A stretch of DNA of 64,000 nt from Lachnoanaerobaculum umeaense (GCF_003589745.1 NZ_CP032364.1:682001-746000); one strand, 5' to 3'; shown: positions 1-8,334, counted from the stretch's first letter. Notes: generated from the sequence alone by a model not told the origin. Program-made: numbers and translations.

Positions 1-905
1 ATGTCGGTTACGCCTGCGAGCCTTAGCTCAATAGGCAGGCGTGACTGTAAGGTTTGATTCAATCGTTCTATACGTCCTTTAGCCTGTGGTACGCTGCTTG
101 ATTCAAGCTGTGTGCCAAGTTGCTTACAGGCGTATGCAAACTGTGTATAGGTGTCTTTGTCGTCAGATAAGGCACCTTTTTTCTTGTAAGTAAATACAGT
201 TCGTTTATCAGTAAGAAACTTATAGGGAATACCATAATCAGTAAGAATCTGCTCAAACACATGGTAGTATCCATTAAGAGTCTCCTGAGTATCAAACCAT
301 GCACCCGTAACAACACCTGAGGCATCATCAATAGCCAAATGTAGATGCCATATCTGTCCCGGCACCCATTCATAAGGGGTAGCATCCATCTGAAGCAATT
401 CACCAAAATAAGCACATCTTGGACGACGACTGTGAGCATCTTAAACTGCTACTAAGTTAGCTTGTATCTGTGATAATTCCCTTTTTGATGTTGCAGCTTC
501 CTTCTTAGCTCTGAGAGCTTGCTTAATGCGTCTACGCTTAGCTTTTGTAGCCTTTGGGGATAGAATGTACTCTGACTCCAAAATACTCATTACAGAGGAA
601 GAAGAGATACTTATGCCTTCATGCTTTTTTAGAAGCTCTGTATAGTGTTCAAAGTTAGCTTCGTAGTATTTAGTTCTGTATAGATCAAGAACCTGACTTC
701 TGATATCAGGGCAGATAGTGGTAGCCGGCTTTTTGCCTCTGTTACCATGAATAAAGAATGCCTTACCATCTTTAATATAACCCTGTATCATACGGTTTAT
801 ATGCCTTTTGGTGCATCCTAGGATAAGAGCAGCTCTATTCTTATTAGCTGTATCTGGGTGATCTACCAGACCTTTGATAACATCATACTTTCTTTGTTCA
901 TCCAT
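1..905 (-). pseudogene. ISNCY-family transposase, broken by an in-frame stop and cut by the window edge
   Basis: On the minus strand one frame stays open from the ATG at 905 to position 2, interrupted only by a TAA at 441-443. The first part (154 codons) has an N-terminal helix-turn-helix (residues ~20-45, 'AALILGCTKRHINRMIQ') and the basic 'HGNRGKKPA' stretch typical of ISNCY (IS1202-like) transposases. Directly after the stop the same frame continues 'DAHSRRPRCAYFGELLQMDAT', 'HLAIDDASG', 'KFLTDKRTVF' and 'PQAKGRIERLNQTLQSRLP', which are the DDE catalytic-core blocks (D in QMDAT, D in AIDDA, E in GRIER). Family members usually have Glu or Gln before DAHPRRPR, so one substitution to TAA explains the break. 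The C-terminus lies beyond the window. Probably an inactive copy unless the stop is read through. Confidence 0.85.
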
Positions 906-1180
906 TGATAAAATAACCTTTCTGATAAGTCAGTTCCTCCTAGTGTTAGAATATACAAAATAGTATTCTACCATAAGTGGGACATTTTTATTTGTGGTAT
1001 ACTAGGACTTTATCATTTATGGCTTATAAATTATTTATACTTCGTTAGAATGTGCTTGTGTTCTGATAGGGATACTGGTATAGTTTTAATTTTTTTAAGA
1101 TATCGAGATTGATTTTGTAAAATCATGATACAATAGAGTATATGAAATGTACTGGAAATTTGAATAAATAGGATAAAGAA
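906..1180. other. Non-coding flank of the IS copy; probable IS right end
   Basis: No credible gene is seen in these 275 bases. On the minus strand an AGGAGG at about 939-944 and a weaker AAAGG close to 915 lie upstream of the transposase ATG. The stretch around 975-1000 (plus strand 'aagtgggacatttttattt') is a candidate terminal inverted repeat, but the opposite end of the element is outside the window, so the boundary cannot be confirmed. The right part (about 1040-1180) is the AT-rich 5' region of the ORF6N gene. Confidence 0.4.
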
Positions 1181-2129
1181 ATGGATAAAAAAGATGAAAT
1201 GATGTTTGTAAGTCATGAATCCCTTGTAAAAAAGATTTATATTATTAGGGGACAAAAGGTTATGCTTGACTTTGAATTAGCCGAAATCTATGGATATGAA
1301 ACAAAGCGATTTAATGAGCAGGTTAAAAGAAATATTGAGAAATTTGATGAAGACTTTATGTTTCAATTAACTGATGAGGAAGTATCTGAACTTTCAAGGT
1401 CGCAAAATGCGACCTTGAACAAGAGTGCAGGAAGAGGTAGTAATATTAAGTACAATCCTCATGCTTTTACCGAGCAGGGAATCTATATGCTAATGACAGT
1501 TCTCAAAGGAGAACTTGCGGTCAAGCAGAGTAAAGCTCTGATTCGTACTTTCAAGCAAATGAAAGACTATATCGTAGAAAACCAAGGATTGATTGGGAAA
1601 AGAGAGTTTTTGCAGCTTTCGATGCAGATTACAAGTAATGTCGTGGAAATGCAGGATTCTCGACCTTAGCAATCCACAGCTCAAATACGGATTTTTACTT
1701 TTGAACGGACAGCCCATCGAAGCCAATCTTGCTTATAAGGACATTTACAGCATAGCAAAAAAGAGTATTTATATCGTCGATAACTACATCGGAGTGAAAA
1801 CTTTGGTCTTGTTAAAAGATGTCCCCTCATCGGTAGAGGTCATTATATTCAGTGATAACATCGGAAAAGGACTTCATACCCTTGAATATCAGGATTTTTG
1901 TGAGGAATATCCGTTTAGAAAGATAACATTCCAAAAATCCGGTGGAGAGTTTCATGACAGATACATTATTATCGACTGGAATACCGAACATCAGAGAATC
2001 TATCATTGTGGAGCATCTTCCAAAGATGCAGGGCAAAGAATCACAAGCATAACGGAAGTGGTCGATCAGATGATTTATACAGACCTTATCAATAACCTAT
2101 TGAAAAATCCGGTGTTGAAGTTAAGATAA
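1181..2129 (+). pseudogene. ORF6N-domain (phage regulator-like) protein, frameshifted
   Basis: The first frame (1181-1669) encodes an ORF6N domain at residues ~10-100 ('VMLDFELAEIYGYETKRFNEQVKRN', 'NPHAFTEQGIYMLMTVLKG'), a DNA-binding domain common in phage antirepressors. It then stops soon after 'ITSNVVEMQDS'. A second frame, readable from about 1650 and ending at 2129, continues with 'LDLSNPQLKYGFLLLNGQP', 'KKSIYIVDNYIGVKTL', 'HDRYIIID' and 'CGASSKDAGQRI'. This is the C-terminal half normally fused to the same ORF6N domain, and it resembles a phospholipase-D-like HxD fold. Between the halves a linker segment seems to be missing and the frame shifts, so a deletion near 1650 is likely. I read it as one broken gene rather than two. 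Family role is uncertain (phage or mobile-element regulator). Confidence 0.7.
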
Positions 2130-2192
2130 GAAGTGAAGCAGATTGGAAAATTTGAAAAGCATTTATAAAGTTAGTGCAAAAGAATTAATATT

Positions 2193-2303
2193 ATGCAATT
2201 ATCACTTTTTGATAAAATAGATGGATTAGCAGAAGAAAAACAACATACAAAATTTAAAGTTCATTTATCTGAACATATAAAGCTTATATTAGAAAACATG
2301 TAA
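2193..2303 (+). CDS. Small ORF, 36 aa, unknown
   Basis: An ATG at 2193 opens 36 codons starting MQLSLFDKIDGLAEEKQH and ending in LILENM. There is no clear ribosome binding site and no recognisable domain. It sits between the broken ORF6N gene and the Gly/Phe-rich membrane protein. It may be a gene remnant in this decayed patch or a spurious frame, so it is listed with low confidence. Confidence 0.2.
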   Translation: MQLSLFDKIDGLAEEKQHTKFKVHLSEHIKLILENM

Positions 2304-2323
2304 TTTAATGAGGGAGAATTTTT

Positions 2324-2677
2324 ATGGAAAATTTGGAGAATAAAAAAGTATACAGATTTAAAAAATTTTTAGGATTCTTGGGATTGTTAGGTTTTTTAGG
2401 ATTTTTAGGATTTGTATTTGATAATGTAGCATTTTTTCATTTTTTTAGTTTTTATTGTTTTTTTTCATATTTTTTTGTGAATGATACGCAGAGTATTAAG
2501 AATAAAGATGACAAAAGACATACTTTATACAGAGGTATTTTGGCAGTTATATTTACAGCCAATATAGTTATAACTAACAGTGGATATATTCATGATAAAT
2601 ACTCGGCCATGACTATTTTAATCAGCGTAGCTTTTGCTATAGCCGTAATAGTGGATACTATTATTGGAAGAAGTTAA
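2324..2677 (+). CDS. Small Gly/Phe-rich membrane protein (DUF3796-like)
   Basis: A 117-aa protein starting at ATG 2324 with GGGAG seven bases upstream. Residues ~14-32 contain tandem FLGxLGF units ('FLGFLGLLGFLGFLGF'), followed by a very aromatic hydrophobic stretch, a short polar loop with lysines (~55-68) and two further hydrophobic helices (~70-90, ~97-114). The repeated FLGFLG motif and size resemble the DUF3796 family of Firmicutes membrane proteins, whose function is not known. It is followed by a strong hairpin terminator at 2711. The assignment is by pattern recognition only. Confidence 0.55.
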   Translation: MENLENKKVYRFKKFLGFLGLLGFLGFLGFVFDNVAFFHFFSFYCFFSYFFVNDTQSIKNKDDKRHTLYRGILAVIFTANIVITNSGYIHDKYSAMTILISVAFAIAVIVDTIIGRS

Positions 2678-2710
2678 ATGTAGTTGAAGTTGAGTTAGTG
2701 TTTATACAAT

Positions 2711-2742
2711 AAAACACCGGCATGTCCGGTGTTTTATTGTTT
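2711..2742. terminator. Bidirectional intrinsic terminator
   Basis: A 10-bp perfect stem (AAAACACCGG / CCGGTGTTTT) with a 5-nt loop spans 2711-2735. It is followed by ATTGTTTTTAT on the plus strand and has an A-rich 5' flank that gives a T tract on the minus strand. It separates the plus-strand DUF3796-like gene from the convergent ZIP remnant. Confidence 0.85.
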
Positions 2743-3132
2743 TTATCTCAGAGCCACATCCAGTGCCATCATCACTGTAAATCCGAAGGCAAATAAGATA
2801 ACTCCTATATTTGAATGTTCTCCCTCACTCATTTCAGGTATTAGCTCTTCTACTACCACATACATCATAGCACCTGCTGCAAAGCTTAGAAGATAAGGCA
2901 TCACAGGAATAAATATCTTTGATGCTCCAAGCATTATCAGGGCTGCAACAGGTTCTACTGCACCGGAGAGTATACCGTAGAATAATGCCTTCATTTTACT
3001 CTGTCCTTCTGCATGAAGAGGCATTGATATAATGGCACCCTCAGGGAAGTTTTGAATAGCGATACCAAGAGAGAGTATATTAGATTTATATAAATTTGAT
3101 TGCGTACTATCAATATATACATATGATAACAT
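2743..3132 (-). pseudogene. ZIP-family metal transporter, N-terminally truncated
   Basis: The frame encodes the C-terminal half of a ZIP (ZupT/GufA-like) divalent-metal permease: 'LGIAIQNFPEGAIISMPLHAEG' (the metal-binding helix IV motif, with QNFPEG for HNIPEG), 'SGAVEPVAALIMLG' (helix V), and then three more hydrophobic helices ending in 'FGFTVMMALDVALR'. Intact members are about 250-270 aa with eight helices. Here only ~110 recognisable residues remain. The ~20 residues before 'LSLGIAIQ' look unrelated, and nothing resembling helices I-III exists upstream. Most likely a deletion remnant, which fits the decay seen in 1-3170. Confidence 0.75.
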
Positions 3133-3172
3133 TTATAAATACAAATGGCAATATATAAACCTAAAGAATGTA

Positions 3173-3916
3173 TTACTGTATAAATTTTTTGTAATAGCTT
3201 ATCTCACTTGAAATACAAAATCCTAGATCAGTATAAATTTTATATGCAGGCTTATTTTCTAAAAGTAGCTGCAAATGTATCTTGGTCTTTCCAAGATTTT
3301 TTATAAATGAAATTATTGCCATCATTGAAAGTTTACCAAGTCCCTTATTTCTGTACTCATCATAAATATTGAAGCTGTGGAAATATATATCATTTATATC
3401 AAAGCTGAAGGTATAAAAGTTAAATGAACCAATCTCCTCATCTCTATAATAAATATAGTAAATGTCATCATCATCCTCAAAAATGTCAATATCTAATTTT
3501 TTTTCAATAACATATGTGGATAAGTCAAGCTCCATCATAGTTTCTGTACAATCATATATTAGAGAGAGACGGTCTGCTGTCGCAATTGCAGGTGTATAGT
3601 TTCTTTCACAAAGAAATGATACCTTTGCACCTGATTTTAAATCATTAGAAAGATGGTCTAAAAGTGATTTAAAATATCCCTTTTTTCGATTATTTATATC
3701 TGTAAAAGCTATTACTTCATATACATTTGTATCTATTTCAAATAGTGCCAAAACTGACATCAAATTTTCGTTCTCATAGCATAAATAATATGCACATCTC
3801 TCATCACTGAAATCAAAATAAAGTGGAAGGTGTTGCTCTTTATCTTGGGCTTCAACTATGGAATTTATTTGATTTATCATATCTTCAGATAAAACTCTTC
3901 TTTTTATAATATTCAT
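3173..3916 (-). CDS. GNAT-family N-acetyltransferase, probably tandem domain
   Basis: A 247-aa protein. I choose the ATG at 3916 because TTGGAG lies six bases upstream; a longer frame would need a TTG at 3928. The C-terminal domain (residues ~135-245) carries the acetyl-CoA binding motif 'YDEYRNKGLGKLSMMAII' and the terminal 'AYKIYTDLGFCISSEISYYKK', classic for GNAT. The N-terminal half has a degenerate copy of the same fold ('AFTDINNRKKGYFKSLLDHL'), so this looks like a two-domain GNAT with one active site. The substrate cannot be told. It is divergent from pyrF. Confidence 0.75.
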   Translation of the reverse strand: MNIIKRRVLSEDMINQINSIVEAQDKEQHLPLYFDFSDERCAYYLCYENENLMSVLALFEIDTNVYEVIAFTDINNRKKGYFKSLLDHLSNDLKSGAKVSFLCERNYTPAIATADRLSLIYDCTETMMELDLSTYVIEKKLDIDIFEDDDDIYYIYYRDEEIGSFNFYTFSFDINDIYFHSFNIYDEYRNKGLGKLSMMAIISFIKNLGKTKIHLQLLLENKPAYKIYTDLGFCISSEISYYKKFIQ

Positions 3917-3939
3917 GGCAATCTCCAACCTTGCATTTA

Positions 3940-3969
3940 TTGAAATAATGTCGGCATATGTGTTATACT
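3940..3969 (+). promoter_or_regulatory. Promoter of the pyrFKDE operon
   Basis: TTGAAA at 3940-3945 and TATACT at 3964-3969 with an 18-bp spacer fit a vegetative sigma-A promoter. Only about 35 bases separate it from the pyrF ATG, so there is no room for a PyrR-type attenuation leader. Confidence 0.6.
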
Positions 3970-4011
3970 TTTAAAAACAAAATTATGCCCAAAGGGCCTG
4001 TAGGAGAAGAT

Positions 4012-4920
4012 ATGATTGCAAAACTTATTGAGAAAATCAAGCAAACAAATGCCCCTATATGTGTAGGTTTAGACCCACTTATTTCACATATACCGGATTA
4101 TATACTAGAAGAGAAAATAAAGAAATATGGAAAGAGCACAAAGGCAATAGGAGAGGCATTTTTTGAGTTTAACAAAGAGATAATTGATAAGACTTATGAT
4201 TTGATTCCTTCTGTAAAGCCGCAGATAGCTATGTATGAAGAGTTCGGCATAGAAGGAATGATCGCTTACCAAAAAAGTGTAGAGTATGCTAAGGAAAAAG
4301 GTTTACTTGTAATTGGTGATGCAAAAAGAGGAGATATAGGATCTACTTCACTTGCTTATGCAAAGGCACATATTGGAGTAAGTGATATTTTGGGTGAAAA
4401 AATAGTAGGCTTTAATACAGATTTTGTAACTGTAAATCCATATCTTGGTACAGACGGTGTAAAGCCTTTTATAGATGTATGCAATAGCGAGGATAAGGGT
4501 ATATTTGTACTTGTAAAGACTTCCAATCCTTCAAGTGGTGAATTTCAGGATCAGCTTATAGATGGAATACCTCTGTATGAGCTTGTAGCTAAGAAAACTT
4601 GTGAGTGGGGTGCTATGAGTATGGATGGAAATTATTCAAATGTAGGTGCAGTAGTTGGTGCTACATATCCTAAGATGAGTGCAATACTTAGAGAGAAGAT
4701 GCCAAACACTTTCTTCCTGGTACCGGGATATGGTGCACAGGGTGGAACAGCTGAGGATTTAAAGCCATGCTTTAATAAAGACGGTCTTGGTGCTGTAGTA
4801 AACTCTTCAAGAGGAATCATTGCTGCATATAAGCAGGAAAAATATTCTGTGATGGAGTTTGGAGATGCAGCCAGAGCAGCTGTAAAGGATATGATAGTAG
4901 ATATAAACAGAGTTTTATAA
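4012..4920 (+). CDS. pyrF: Orotidine 5'-phosphate decarboxylase (type 2)
   Basis: Decarboxylates OMP to UMP, the last step of pyrimidine synthesis. The start is ATG 4012 (302 aa), which has AGGAG five bases upstream; an in-frame ATG at 3958 lacks such a site. Visible motifs are the N-terminal 'ICVGLDP' strand, the catalytic 'GDAKRGDIGSTS' loop (Asp and Lys, residues ~101-112) and 'FFLVPGYGAQG' near the phosphate-binding site. Length and the AKRGDIGS version of the loop match the longer type 2 (PyrF subfamily 2) enzymes. First gene of pyrF-K-D-E, with 10 bases to pyrK. Confidence 0.95.
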   Translation: MIAKLIEKIKQTNAPICVGLDPLISHIPDYILEEKIKKYGKSTKAIGEAFFEFNKEIIDKTYDLIPSVKPQIAMYEEFGIEGMIAYQKSVEYAKEKGLLVIGDAKRGDIGSTSLAYAKAHIGVSDILGEKIVGFNTDFVTVNPYLGTDGVKPFIDVCNSEDKGIFVLVKTSNPSSGEFQDQLIDGIPLYELVAKKTCEWGAMSMDGNYSNVGAVVGATYPKMSAILREKMPNTFFLVPGYGAQGGTAEDLKPCFNKDGLGAVVNSSRGIIAAYKQEKYSVMEFGDAARAAVKDMIVDINRVL

Positions 4921-4930
4921 AGAGAGAAAA

Positions 4931-5695
4931 ATGACTAAGATAATGGATAATGGGAAGGTACTTTCCCAAGATGAGCTGAGTAAAGATATTTATTCTATTT
5001 GGATAAAGACAAATATAGCAAAGACTACAAGGCCCGGACAGTTTGTAAATGTATATACAAAAGATCCTTCAAAGATTTTGCCAAGGCCGATAAGTATATG
5101 TGAAGTAGGCAAAGATTCTATAAGGCTTGTATATAGAGTTACAGGAGAAAGTGCCGGAACAAAGGAATTTTCAAGTTTAAAATCAGGAGATACCATAAAG
5201 GTTTTAGGACCTCTTGGCAACGGTTTTCCTATAGATTCCAAGTCTACTATCCTTATAGGAGGAGGTATAGGAATACCTCCAATGCTTGAAACTGCAAAGC
5301 AAATAGATGGAGAGAAAATAATAGTACTGGGATTTAGAGACAGTGATACTTTCCTTACAGAAGAGTTGGAAAGCTATGGAAGAGTATATATTGCTACTGA
5401 AGATGGAAGTATAGGTACAAAGGGCAATGTTTTGGATGTGATAAGAGAGAATAATTTAAGTGCAAAAAGGATACTTGCCTGCGGACCTACTCCAATGCTT
5501 AGAGCTATAAAAAAATATGTATCAGAAAGTAATATCGAATGTTTCCTGTCATTGGAAGAGAAGATGGCATGTGGAATAGGTGCATGTCTTGCTTGTACTT
5601 GTAAATCAAGTGATATTGACAGCCACTCGAAAGTAAAAAATAAAAGAGTTTGTACTGAAGGTCCGGTATTTATTGCTTCGGAGGTTGAACTATGA
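4931..5695 (+). CDS. pyrK: Dihydroorotate dehydrogenase B, electron-transfer subunit
   Basis: PyrK passes electrons from PyrD's FMN through FAD and a [2Fe-2S] cluster to NAD+. The 254-aa product has a ferredoxin-reductase-like FAD domain with 'RPISI' (residues 52-56), an NAD-binding 'ILIGGGIGIPPM' segment (~110-122) and the C-terminal iron-sulfur cysteines in 'CGIGACLACTC' plus a fourth in 'VCTEGP' (about 213, 218, 221 and 241). Its stop overlaps the pyrD start by four bases (ATGA), which indicates translational coupling of the heterotetramer subunits. Confidence 0.95.
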   Translation: MTKIMDNGKVLSQDELSKDIYSIWIKTNIAKTTRPGQFVNVYTKDPSKILPRPISICEVGKDSIRLVYRVTGESAGTKEFSSLKSGDTIKVLGPLGNGFPIDSKSTILIGGGIGIPPMLETAKQIDGEKIIVLGFRDSDTFLTEELESYGRVYIATEDGSIGTKGNVLDVIRENNLSAKRILACGPTPMLRAIKKYVSESNIECFLSLEEKMACGIGACLACTCKSSDIDSHSKVKNKRVCTEGPVFIASEVEL

Positions 5696-6597
5696 CAAAC
5701 ATAAAAGTAAAAATAGCCGGTGTGGAGTTTAAAAATCCTGTGACAGTTGCGAGTGGAACTTTCGGACATGGTGAGGAGTTTGCAGACCTTGTAGATATCA
5801 ACAGACTTGGTGCGGTTACTACAAAGGGGGTTGCCAATATTCCATGGGAGGGAAATCCCACACCTAGAATTGCGGAAGTCTATGGTGGTATGCTTAATGC
5901 TATTGGACTTCAAAATCCGGGAGTTGATACATTTATTGAAAGAGATTTGAAATTCCTTAAAGAAAAGGATACAAAGATAATTGTAAATGTCTGTGGAAGA
6001 AGTATTGAAGACTATATTGAAACTGTTGAAAGACTTTCTACTGAGGATGTGGATATGTTTGAAATCAATATATCTTGTCCAAATGTATCACATGGAGGTA
6101 TTGCTTTCGGTACAAATGTTGACAGTGTAAGTGAGATTACAAAACAGATAAAGACTCATTCAAAGAAACCTATTATTATGAAGCTTTCACCGAATGTTAC
6201 AGATATAACTGAGATCGCAAGAGCAGCTGAAGCAGCAGGAAGTGATGCCCTTTCTCTTATAAATACAATTACCGGCATGAAAATAGATATCAATAAGAGA
6301 TGCTTTGCAATAGCAAATAGGACAGGTGGAATGTCAGGTCCTGCTATAAAGCCTATTGCTCTTAGAATGGTGTATCAGGTGGCAAATGCGGTAAATATAC
6401 CGATAATAGGTATGGGTGGTATATCCGGTACCGAAGATGCCATAGAATTTATACTTGCAGGTGCTACTATGGTCAGTGTGGGAACTGCAAATTTCATAAA
6501 TCCTAATGCAAGCATAGAGGTAGCAGAGGGAATTGAGAAATATCTTGAAAATAATGGATTTAATGATATAAATGAGATTATAGGTTTGGTAAAGTAA
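5692..6597 (+). CDS. pyrD: Dihydroorotate dehydrogenase B, catalytic subunit
   Basis: Oxidises dihydroorotate to orotate. The 301-aa TIM-barrel FMN protein matches the PyrDB (NAD-linked, class 1B) type: 'VASGTFGHGEEF' near the N-terminus, 'NISCPNVSHGG' with the catalytic cysteine at about residue 129, and 'GMGGISGTEDAIEFILAGATMVSVG' for FMN phosphate binding. Pairing with pyrK directly upstream confirms the class. Start ATG 5692 is coupled to the pyrK stop. Confidence 0.95.
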   Translation: MTNIKVKIAGVEFKNPVTVASGTFGHGEEFADLVDINRLGAVTTKGVANIPWEGNPTPRIAEVYGGMLNAIGLQNPGVDTFIERDLKFLKEKDTKIIVNVCGRSIEDYIETVERLSTEDVDMFEINISCPNVSHGGIAFGTNVDSVSEITKQIKTHSKKPIIMKLSPNVTDITEIARAAEAAGSDALSLINTITGMKIDINKRCFAIANRTGGMSGPAIKPIALRMVYQVANAVNIPIIGMGGISGTEDAIEFILAGATMVSVGTANFINPNASIEVAEGIEKYLENNGFNDINEIIGLVK

Positions 6598-6616
6598 AAC
6601 TTTGATTGGAGAATTT

Positions 6617-7288
6617 ATGGAAAATTATAAAAAAGAATTTATTGACTTTATGATAGATTGTGAAGTGTTGAAGTTTGGCGACTTTGTTACAAAGAGTGGA
6701 AGAAATACTCCATTCTTTGTCAATACCGGATTTTACAGAAGTGGCGCACAGCTTAGTAAACTTGGAAAATATTATGCAGAGGCTATAAGAGGAGCTTTTG
6801 GAGATAATTTTGATATTCTTTTTGGACCTGCTTATAAGGGTATTCCACTTAGTGTTGCAACATCAATGGCACTTAGTGAAGAAGGTGTGGATGTAAAATA
6901 CTGTTCAAATAGAAAAGAAGTAAAGGACCATGGAGATACAGGAATTTTGCTTGGTTCACCTATTAAGGACGGGGATAAAATAGTTATAATTGAGGATGTG
7001 ACTACAGCAGGAACATCTATAGAGGAGACTTTGCCTGTTATTAAGGCACAGGGAAATGTGGATGTACTTGGCCTTGTAGTGAGTGTAGACAGATGTGAAA
7101 GAGGTCAAGGTGAGAAGTCCGCACTTGTAGAGATAAGTGAAAAGTATGGTATTAAGACTACAGCCATTGTTACAATGAATGAGGTGGTAGAATATCTCTA
7201 TAATAAAGAAGTTGGAGGCAGAGTAATTATTGATGATAAATTAAAGGCTGCCATTGATGAGTATTACAAGATTTATGGTGTAAAATAA
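6617..7288 (+). CDS. pyrE: Orotate phosphoribosyltransferase
   Basis: Forms OMP from orotate and PRPP. The ATG at 6617 (223 aa) is preferred because TTGGAG lies five bases upstream; an upstream TTG at 6602 would overlap that site. The PRPP-binding signature 'IVIIEDVTTAGTSIEET' (about residues 120-136) is intact, and 'GPAYKGIPLS' and 'YCSNRKEVKDHGD' are the other PyrE loops. It closes the pyr operon; the next small ORF follows after 20 bases with its own strong ribosome binding site. Confidence 0.95.
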   Translation: MENYKKEFIDFMIDCEVLKFGDFVTKSGRNTPFFVNTGFYRSGAQLSKLGKYYAEAIRGAFGDNFDILFGPAYKGIPLSVATSMALSEEGVDVKYCSNRKEVKDHGDTGILLGSPIKDGDKIVIIEDVTTAGTSIEETLPVIKAQGNVDVLGLVVSVDRCERGQGEKSALVEISEKYGIKTTAIVTMNEVVEYLYNKEVGGRVIIDDKLKAAIDEYYKIYGVK

Positions 7289-7308
7289 TAATACCAAGTG
7301 GAGGAAAG

Positions 7309-7458
7309 ATGGAAAAGACTTATAAACTTATGAAGTTTTGTGGTGGAGCAGGCATTGCCATAGGCATAGTAATGATTGTTGTAGGAGTTGCTACAGGTGT
7401 TATGTCCATTGTAAATGGTGCGAGGCTGCTTGCCGGAAAGAATTATATAGAGTTTTGA
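7309..7458 (+). CDS. Small single-pass membrane peptide, 49 aa
   Basis: ATG 7309 has GGAGG six bases upstream ('GTGGAGGAAAGATG'). The peptide begins MEKTYKLMKFCGG, carries one long hydrophobic helix (residues ~11-38, glycine-rich) and ends GARLLAGKNYIEF. No known family is recognised. It lies between pyrE and the vanZ-like gene, one base before the latter's start, so the two are probably co-translated. The good ribosome binding site and tight packing suggest a real gene. Confidence 0.55.
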   Translation: MEKTYKLMKFCGGAGIAIGIVMIVVGVATGVMSIVNGARLLAGKNYIEF

Positions 7459-7459
7459 C

Positions 7460-7912
7460 ATGAATAAACTTGAAAATAAGTTTAGATTCATAGGAATGAT
7501 TTTATTTATAATATATCTTTTGATGCTATTGTATTTCCTATTTTTTGCTGAGGCATTTGGTAGGGGAATGGCAGTGGAGGCACATGGTTGTAATACTACT
7601 CCATTTCTTGAAATCAAAAGATATATCAATAATTTTGATAAACTTGGTATGATAACGGTAATAAATCTGGGGGGCAATGTACTTGCATTCATGCCCTTTG
7701 GATTTTTCAGACCGATAATTGGCAGGAGAAAAAACAGTTTTTTTAGAACATTAATTCAAGGTTGTGTGTTTTCTTGTGTGGTAGAGATAATACAGCTTTT
7801 GACAAATGTGGGAAGTTTTGATGTAGATGATATCATATTAAATACATTTGGAGTTTTTCTGGGCTACATTGTTTTTATTCTGTGGAAATTTATCATATGG
7901 AGACGAAAATGA
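7460..7912 (+). CDS. VanZ-like family membrane protein
   Basis: A 150-aa protein with about four hydrophobic helices. The VanZ-family pattern is visible: an N-terminal helix, then 'NTTPFLEIKRYI', 'INLGGNVLAFMPFGF', and the late 'VVEIIQLLTNVGSFDVDDIILNTFGVFLGY', where the E-x(2)-Q and D-x-D-D-x(3)-N-x(2)-G spacing is typical. VanZ itself gives low-level teicoplanin resistance; most family members have no known role and nothing here links this copy to glycopeptides. Its stop overlaps the next gene's start (ATGA at 7909). Confidence 0.8.
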   Translation: MNKLENKFRFIGMILFIIYLLMLLYFLFFAEAFGRGMAVEAHGCNTTPFLEIKRYINNFDKLGMITVINLGGNVLAFMPFGFFRPIIGRRKNSFFRTLIQGCVFSCVVEIIQLLTNVGSFDVDDIILNTFGVFLGYIVFILWKFIIWRRK

Positions 7913-8334
7913 GTTTTTTTAAGAAAAAGAGAATAGGAATCCCTTATAGAAGAGAAGAGAATATTTTGGATTCTGACAGATTCTTATCAGAAGAGGACAA
8001 GGTAAGGTTTGCCACCGGCAGAAAAGACATGGTCGATTATATGAGGAGACCTTTTGCAAAGGATGCAAAGTTTGCACTTTTTATGGATGTAGTTGCGGTG
8101 GTCCTACTTGTCTTTGCTGTGATAAAGGTAATAGAAAACCAAGGTGCACCAAGTACTCAGGTATCAGCTTTTGCACTTTGTTCATTTCTGTTTGCTGCAT
8201 CAGGATTATATTACTCACTAAAGTCTTTTAGACAGGGTGTGGCTAGAAAATCACTTTCAGTGGTTACAATGATATTTGGAGGAGTTTTATTTTTACTATG
8301 GTTTATGATATTTATTCTTGGGATAAGAGGCTGA
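7909..8334 (+). CDS. Small two- to three-helix membrane protein (DUF6142-like)
   Basis: I start at ATG 7909 (141 aa), overlapping the vanZ stop by four bases, with GGAG about seven bases upstream. An earlier ATG at 7897 is possible. The product has a basic N-terminus ('MSFFKKKRIGIPYRREENILD'), a hydrophilic segment to residue ~55 and three hydrophobic helices (~60-80, ~90-107, ~118-138). It resembles the uncharacterised DUF6142 proteins of Lachnospiraceae, but that is recognition by eye only. It overlaps the following aminopeptidase gene by 37 bases. Confidence 0.5.
   Translation: MSFFKKKRIGIPYRREENILDSDRFLSEEDKVRFATGRKDMVDYMRRPFAKDAKFALFMDVVAVVLLVFAVIKVIENQGAPSTQVSAFALCSFLFAASGLYYSLKSFRQGVARKSLSVVTMIFGGVLFLLWFMIFILGIRG

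Noticed and set aside
68..439. An open frame of 123 codons on the minus strand at the left edge
   Set aside because: It is a shadow. The true transposase frame in the same stretch encodes the DDE-domain blocks (QMDAT, AIDDA, GRIER) in a different phase.
3917..4011. PyrR-type attenuation leader for the pyr operon
   Set aside because: The promoter leaves only about 35 bases of leader, with no anti-terminator or PyrR-binding loop.
7460..7912. Glycopeptide resistance gene vanZ
   Set aside because: The protein is VanZ-family, but no van regulatory or biosynthetic genes are nearby; family membership alone does not imply resistance.
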